Source: Taeniopygia guttata (taxonomy: Eukaryota > Chordata > Aves > Passeriformes > Estrildidae). From it: a DNA stretch of 64,000 nt. The position numbers and the translations under genes were made by a program. A model generated the notes under the pieces. That model was not told where the DNA came from, did not search any database, and saw nothing but the letters and a program-made list of their open reading frames with translations. Within the stretch, counting starts at the first letter, position 1; the number at the start of each line of letters is the position of its first letter. Positions 59,761-64,000 of this stretch are shown here, piece after piece. Where the stretch lies: positions 811,001 to 875,000 of the forward strand of contig NC_133028.1 of NCBI RefSeq assembly GCF_048771995.1. The letters run 5' to 3'.

Positions 59761-60479
59761 CAGCAGCGTTCCACCTGCACAAGCAGCGCTGAGGGAGGCC
59801 AGGTGTGCTCACACAACTGGAGAATTTTATATATATATCCCAAAAACAAAGGCAGGTCACAATCACACCTCAGTGGTGTCCCAGTCTGGGATTCCTGCTC
59901 TCCATCCCGCTGTGGCATTCCCCTGCAAGGACAGCACCTGATAAGGTGTGCTGGGAACGGGACATTCCAGCGCTGTTTTCCCAAAAAACTGATAACAGGG
60001 GAGGGAGCCGCATCGGCAGCGAGGAGACCTTGGCACCCAGGGGTGCTCCTGCAGGACATCCTGCCGCTGTTTTCGGAGGAAGATCCGCCGTGTCCTTGGA
60101 TCCCACGGCTCCCGGGGAGGCACCGCTGCCGGCGGGGCCGGGACGGGGCAGGAGGGCTGAAAGGCGGATCCGTGTCCGCAGGAGCTCCCTGTGCTGTGTG
60201 CGCGTGTCCTTCCCAAAAATTCCGGGGGCGGACCGTGGCTGGGAGCGGCTGTCACATCGGGCTTAATGTCCCCAGCGACTTTGGGCAGCGGCTTCGTCAC
60301 AGAGCCCGGAGGAGATTCCTGAAAGTGCCGAGTGGGAACTCCTGAATTTCGGGGTTAATTTCAAGCTTTGGAGTTAATTTCAAGGGTTTGTCACAGAGCC
60401 TTTATGGGGCTGAGGATGGGGCAGGAGGAGCAGGGGCTGCCTCTGCTCGGGGCAGGGACACAGGTTCTCTCCTGCTGGG
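59761..60479. other. Intergenic unique sequence upstream of EXOC6B
   Basis: No gene or known element was recognised; ends in irregular CCGTGGGGCTGTG repeats. Confidence 0.5.
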
Positions 60480-60690
60480 ATGTCACAGCGGTGTCGTTGC
60501 CGTGGGGCTGTGACACGGGGACTGTGCCGTGGGGCTGTGTCCCCTAAGGAGGTGTCAGAGCCATGGGGCATCACACGAGGCAGTGCCATGGGGCTGTGCC
60601 CTCTCCTGGGTACAAAACTGGGACTGCCATGAGGCTGTGTCATTCACGGAGGTGTCCAAGCCGTGGGGCTGTGTCCCCTTCAGGGTTACG
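60480..60690. repeat. Irregular CCGTGGGGCTGTG repeat
   Basis: About seven diverged units with CCRTGGGGCTGTGTC, just upstream of the EXOC6B CpG island. Confidence 0.65.
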
Positions 60691-60993
60691 ACACCGAGAC
60701 CACCCCCACTCAATCTCCCGCCGCTCCCCCATTCCCGGGGCCGCCCCTCTCCGTCCCTGGGCGGAGCGGCCGTGCAGGCCCGGCCCCCTCCCGAACTACA
60801 TCTCCCGTGGTCCCGCGCGGGCCCGGCCCCCTCCCGAACTACATCTCCCGTGGTTCCGCGCGGGCCCGGCCCCCTCCCGAACTACATCTCCCGTGGTCCC
60901 GCGCGCGGAGCGGCGCCGAGCAGCCCCGGCGGTGCCGCTGCCCGAGCCGAGCCGGGCCGGGCCGGGCGGGGCCGCGCAGGTGGAGCGGCGCCC
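60690..60993 (+). promoter_or_regulatory. EXOC6B: EXOC6B promoter with three tandem ACTACATCTCCCG motifs
   Basis: CpG-dense sequence before the EXOC6B ATG. A 43-bp unit is repeated three times (about 60774-60903), each with ACTACATCTCCCG at 60795-60807, 60838-60850 and 60881-60893. The motif fits the mammalian promoter motif ACTAYRNNNCCCR, associated with ZNF143/THAP11-type binding, and is followed by CCGCGCG. No TATA box is seen. The last motif is about 100 bases before the ATG, so the start site is probably between 60900 and 60990. Confidence 0.7.
60774..60903. repeat. EXOC6B: 43-bp promoter repeat, 3 copies
   Basis: Units share GGCCCCCTCCCGAACTACAT, CTCCCGTGGT and CCGCGCGGGCCC with almost no divergence, implying recent duplication or strong constraint. 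Confidence 0.92.
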
Positions 60994-61106
60994 ATGGAGC
61001 GGCCGAAGATGGCGGAGCTGGAGAGCCTGGAGACGGCGGCGGAGCACGAGCGGATCCTGCGCGAGATCGAGAGCACCGACACGGCCTGCATCGGCCCCAC
61101 GCTCAG
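60994..61106 (+). CDS. EXOC6B: Exocyst complex component 6B, first coding exon (partial gene)
   Basis: Encodes the first 37 residues plus two bases of EXOC6B (SEC15-like 2), a subunit of the exocyst that tethers secretory vesicles to the plasma membrane. The peptide begins MERPKMAELESLETAAEHER and contains REIESTDTACIGPTL, nearly identical to the mammalian start. The donor is CTCAG|GTGCGT at 61107, giving a split codon as expected. An in-frame second ATG at 61009 (MAELES) could also serve. The paralogue EXOC6 has a different N terminus. Exon 2, which should encode SVYDGEEHGRF or similar, was not found before the window end; intron 1 is very long in other vertebrates. Confidence 0.95.
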
Positions 61107-61979
61107 GTGCGTGCCCCGCCCGGAGCCGCGGGGGGACCGCCGCGGGCACCGCCGGGGGAACCGGCATCCTGCGCCTCCGAGTGCGGGGCTCGGGTGCCGG
61201 GGATGCGGAGGGCGGCTCGGGCTGTTGGCGGGCAGGGCTGTGCCGGGCGGCCTTGGGGACACCGCCCGTGCCCTTTGTCAGCCCGGGTCCCGCGGAGCCC
61301 CGGGGCTGCCCGGGCTCCTTTGTTCTCCGTGCCGCCCCTGCCCCCGGGACAGCCCGGCTCCATCCCCGGGGCTCGCCGCTTCCCCGCTCCGTCACGTCCT
61401 TCCCGTGCCCGCGGAGCCGCCGCTCCTTCGGGCTTTGCTGCTTTCGGGGCGCCCAAGGTTGTGATCATCTAAAAGCTGCATCCCATGAGGAATCGCAAAC
61501 GTCATTATTTTAGCTCAATTACCCACATCTATGCCCAGTTCTGTCTCGCTGACCGAGTCAGCATCGCTGCCCGGAGGTGCTGGGATAATTCCAGCCCATC
61601 CATCCGCAGCGTTCCTCCCTCCGTCCGTCCTTCCCCGCCCTGCCCGCGGTGCCGAAGTTCTGCCGAGAACTTTGCAGGCACCCGGGAGCTTTGCTGTGTG
61701 TGTTGGCCGGTGGGTTCGGGCTGCTCCGAGGGGATGGAGGGTATTTCCACCTCCTGCCGAGCCCCTGATCAGCGGGAGCTCACGGAAATGCCCGGGTTAA
61801 ACTCGGGTTAAACTCGGGTTAAGCCGCAGCCAGCCGCGTTATCTCCGCGCTCACCTTGGTGCCTGCCGGGAGGGGAATTTGGGAATTGGCATCATCCCCA
61901 GGTGGGGAGGGAGGGCTGCAGCCTCCCCTGCCTTTCTGTGCCTCCAATTTCCCAAATCCGTGCTTGGAGCAGCTCCTGG

Positions 61980-62712
61980 GGCTCCTCTTCCCAAAGGCTC
62001 GGAGCTCTGGGACTCTTCCCAAGGGCTTGGAGCTCTGGGACTCTTCCCAAATCCTCGGAGCTCTGGGGCTCCTCTTCCCAAAGTCTCAGAGCTCTGGGAC
62101 CTCTTCCCAAATTCTTGGAGCTCTGGGGCTCCTCTTCCCAAAATATCAGAGCTCTGGGGCTCCTCTTCCCAAATTCTCAGAGCTCTGGGGCTCTTCCCAA
62201 ATTCTCAGAGCTCTGGGGCTCCTCTTCCCAAATTCTCAGAACTCTGGGGCTCCTCTTCCCAATTTCTCAGAGCTTTGGGGCTCCTCTTCCCAAATTCTCG
62301 GAGCTTTGGGGCTCCTCTTCCCAAATTCTCGGAGCTCTGGGGCTCCTCTTCCCAAATTCTCAGAGCTCTGGGGCTCCTCTTCCCAAATTCTCAGAGCTCT
62401 GGGACTGTTCCCAAATTCTCAGAGCTCTGGGGCTCCCCGTCCCAAATTCTCGGAGCTCTGGGGCTCCTCTTCCCAAATTCTCAGAGCTCTGGGGCTCCTC
62501 TTCCCAAATTCTCAGAGCTCTGGGGCTCCTCTTCCCAAATTCTCAGAGCTCTGGGGCTCCTCTTCCCAAATTCTCAGAGCTCTGGGGCTCCTTTTCCCAA
62601 ATTCTCGGAGCTCTGGGGCTCCTTTTCCCAAATTCTCGGAGCTCTGGGGCTCCTTTTCCCAAATTCTCAGAGCTCTGGGGCTCTTCCCAAATTCTCAGGG
62701 CTCTGGGGTGCT
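61980..62712. repeat. 31-bp minisatellite in EXOC6B intron 1, about 24 copies
   Basis: Unit TTCCCAAATTCTCAGAGCTC plus TGGGGCTCCTC. Shorter first units; divergence is low in the middle. Confidence 0.95.
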
Positions 62713-63334
62713 GCAGCACTGGCAGGAGCTGGGGAAGGGAAATTTGGGATTTGTGGAGCAGCAGAGCTCCGGGCTCGCTCCAGCACTGCCCATTCCCTCG
62801 TTTCTTTGGAATTCTCGTGGTTTTCTACCTGGAGTTCTCCCCTGAGGCTTCTCAAGGTAAAATGAGCAGTGGGAGATGTCAGAATCAGATTTATTATTCT
62901 GCAAAAAGGGGTTTGGAGGGGTGGGAGCTGCCAGGGTGAGCAGTGTGGATGGTTTTTTCCATTTCAGAGGACAAAAAGCACAGCTGATCTCGTTTCTTGA
63001 TATTAAAGTTGGGTTTGATGCGGAGCTTTGCATTTCCACGCGAGAAACTCTCGAGTGTCCGGGCTGGGAGGGGTTTGGGTTTAAAATGTGGGGACATTTA
63101 ATTCTAATTAATGATCAGCAGGGATGGCAGAGTTAAACCGGCCCGGCTCAGGGTAAACACCACAGGCAGGAAGAGAGGACGGTGGAAACTTTATTTGTTT
63201 TTATAAAAGGTGACTCATTTCTTGTGGGCATCATGGAATAATTGCGTGTCCAGGGGCCAGGCTGGCTTCCCTTCCAGGAACGGCATTCCCAGAGCTCAGC
63301 TCCGGGCCAGCCCTGGGTGTGCAGAGTGGGGCTC

Positions 63335-64000
63335 TTATTGGTGCAGAATTGGGCTTTTCTTGGTGCAGAATTGGGCTTTTCTTGGTGCAGAATTGGGCTT
63401 TTCTTGGTTCCTTTGGTTTGCAGAATTGGGGTTTTATTGATTCCTTGGGCTTACAGAATTGGGCTTTTATTGGTTCCTTGGGTTTACAGAATTGGGCTTT
63501 TATTGGTGCAGAATTGGGCCTTTATTGGTTCCTTTGGTTTGCAGAATTGGGCTCTTATTGGTGCAGATTTGGGCTTTTATTGGTGCCGAATTTGGCTTTT
63601 ATTGGTTCCTTTGGTTTGCAGAATTGGGCTTTTATTGATTCCTTGGGCTTATAGAATTGGGCTTTTATTGGTTCCTTGGCTTTGCAGAATTGGGGTTTTA
63701 TTGGTGCAGAATTTGGCTTTTATGGGCTCCTTTGGTTTTCAGAATTGGGTTTTTATGAGTTCCTGACCCCTTTGATTTCTAGAGCTGAACTTTTATTGGT
63801 GCAGAATTGGACTTTTAGGACTTATTTCCTTTGCAGAATTGGGTTTTTATCGGTTCCTGACCCTTTGGTTTGCAGAATTGGGCTTTTTTTTGGTGCAGAA
63901 TTGGTTTTTTATTGGTTCTTGACCCATTTGGTGTGCAGAATTGGACTTTTATTGGTGTAGAATTGGACTTTTAGGATTCATTTGGTTTGCAGAATGGGGT
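63335..64000. repeat. About 20 to 45-bp GCAGAATTGGGCTTTTATTGG array, runs off the window
   Basis: Units combine GCAGAATTGGGCTTTTATTG, GTTCCTTTGGTTT and GTTCCTGACCC. The array reaches the last base of the window, so its full size is unknown. Confidence 0.93.

Larger units (their letters stand above)
60690..61470. other. EXOC6B: CpG island spanning EXOC6B exon 1
   Basis: CpG-rich sequence covers the promoter, exon 1 and the first 360 bases of intron 1, then falls off sharply at about 61.47 kb where AT-rich sequence begins. This is typical of a broadly expressed gene. Confidence 0.7.

Noticed and set aside
61107-64000. EXOC6B exon 2
   Set aside because: No SVYDGEEHGRF-like peptide with a preceding acceptor was seen; intron 1 continues past the window.

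Overview
This is vertebrate nuclear DNA, most likely from a bird and probably a songbird. Genes are multi-exon with GT-AG introns. The interspersed repeats are CR1 LINE 3' ends plus two solo LTRs with 6-bp target duplications (ERVK-type), and the flanking DNA is unusually GC-rich and packed with minisatellites. The recognised gene order is SFXN5 (+), EMX1 (-), SPR (-), EXOC6B (+), the order I recall around human 2p13. A microchromosomal location is plausible but is inference only.

Layout. 1-15.4 kb is the last intron, last coding exon and 3' UTR of SFXN5 (mitochondrial sideroflexin). It carries an inverted pair of ERVK-type LTRs, several CR1 copies and three minisatellites. 15.4-23.3 kb separates the convergent SFXN5 and EMX1 genes and is mostly arrays: a 640-bp TCTTC/TCCTC tract, a ~60-bp unit array, a 15-bp unit array, GACACC repeats, an (AT)n block and CCCAG repeats. 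23.3-34.5 kb is the complete three-exon EMX1 homeobox gene (237 codons) on the minus strand; intron 2 is almost entirely tandem repeats. 34.5-38.8 kb is the EMX1 CpG island and upstream DNA. 38.8-52.7 kb is intergenic, alternating arrays with AT-richer unique blocks that look like candidate forebrain enhancers. 52.7-56.2 kb is the three-exon SPR gene (sepiapterin reductase) on the minus strand. Its first exon contains an in-frame minisatellite predicted to add about 100 Ala/Pro/Gly-rich residues at the N terminus. 56.2-60.7 kb is intergenic. 60.8-64 kb holds the promoter, first exon and start of intron 1 of EXOC6B (exocyst subunit), with three tandem copies of an ACTACATCTCCCG promoter motif.

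The genes do not form a pathway. They are a conserved syntenic block of a forebrain transcription factor (EMX1), tetrahydrobiopterin synthesis (SPR), a mitochondrial carrier (SFXN5) and vesicle tethering (EXOC6B). The most striking non-genic property is how many tandem arrays there are (more than 40) and that at least four sit inside or at the ends of CR1 retroposons, which suggests that CR1 sequence seeds minisatellite growth here. Copy numbers and periods below were counted by eye and are approximate.
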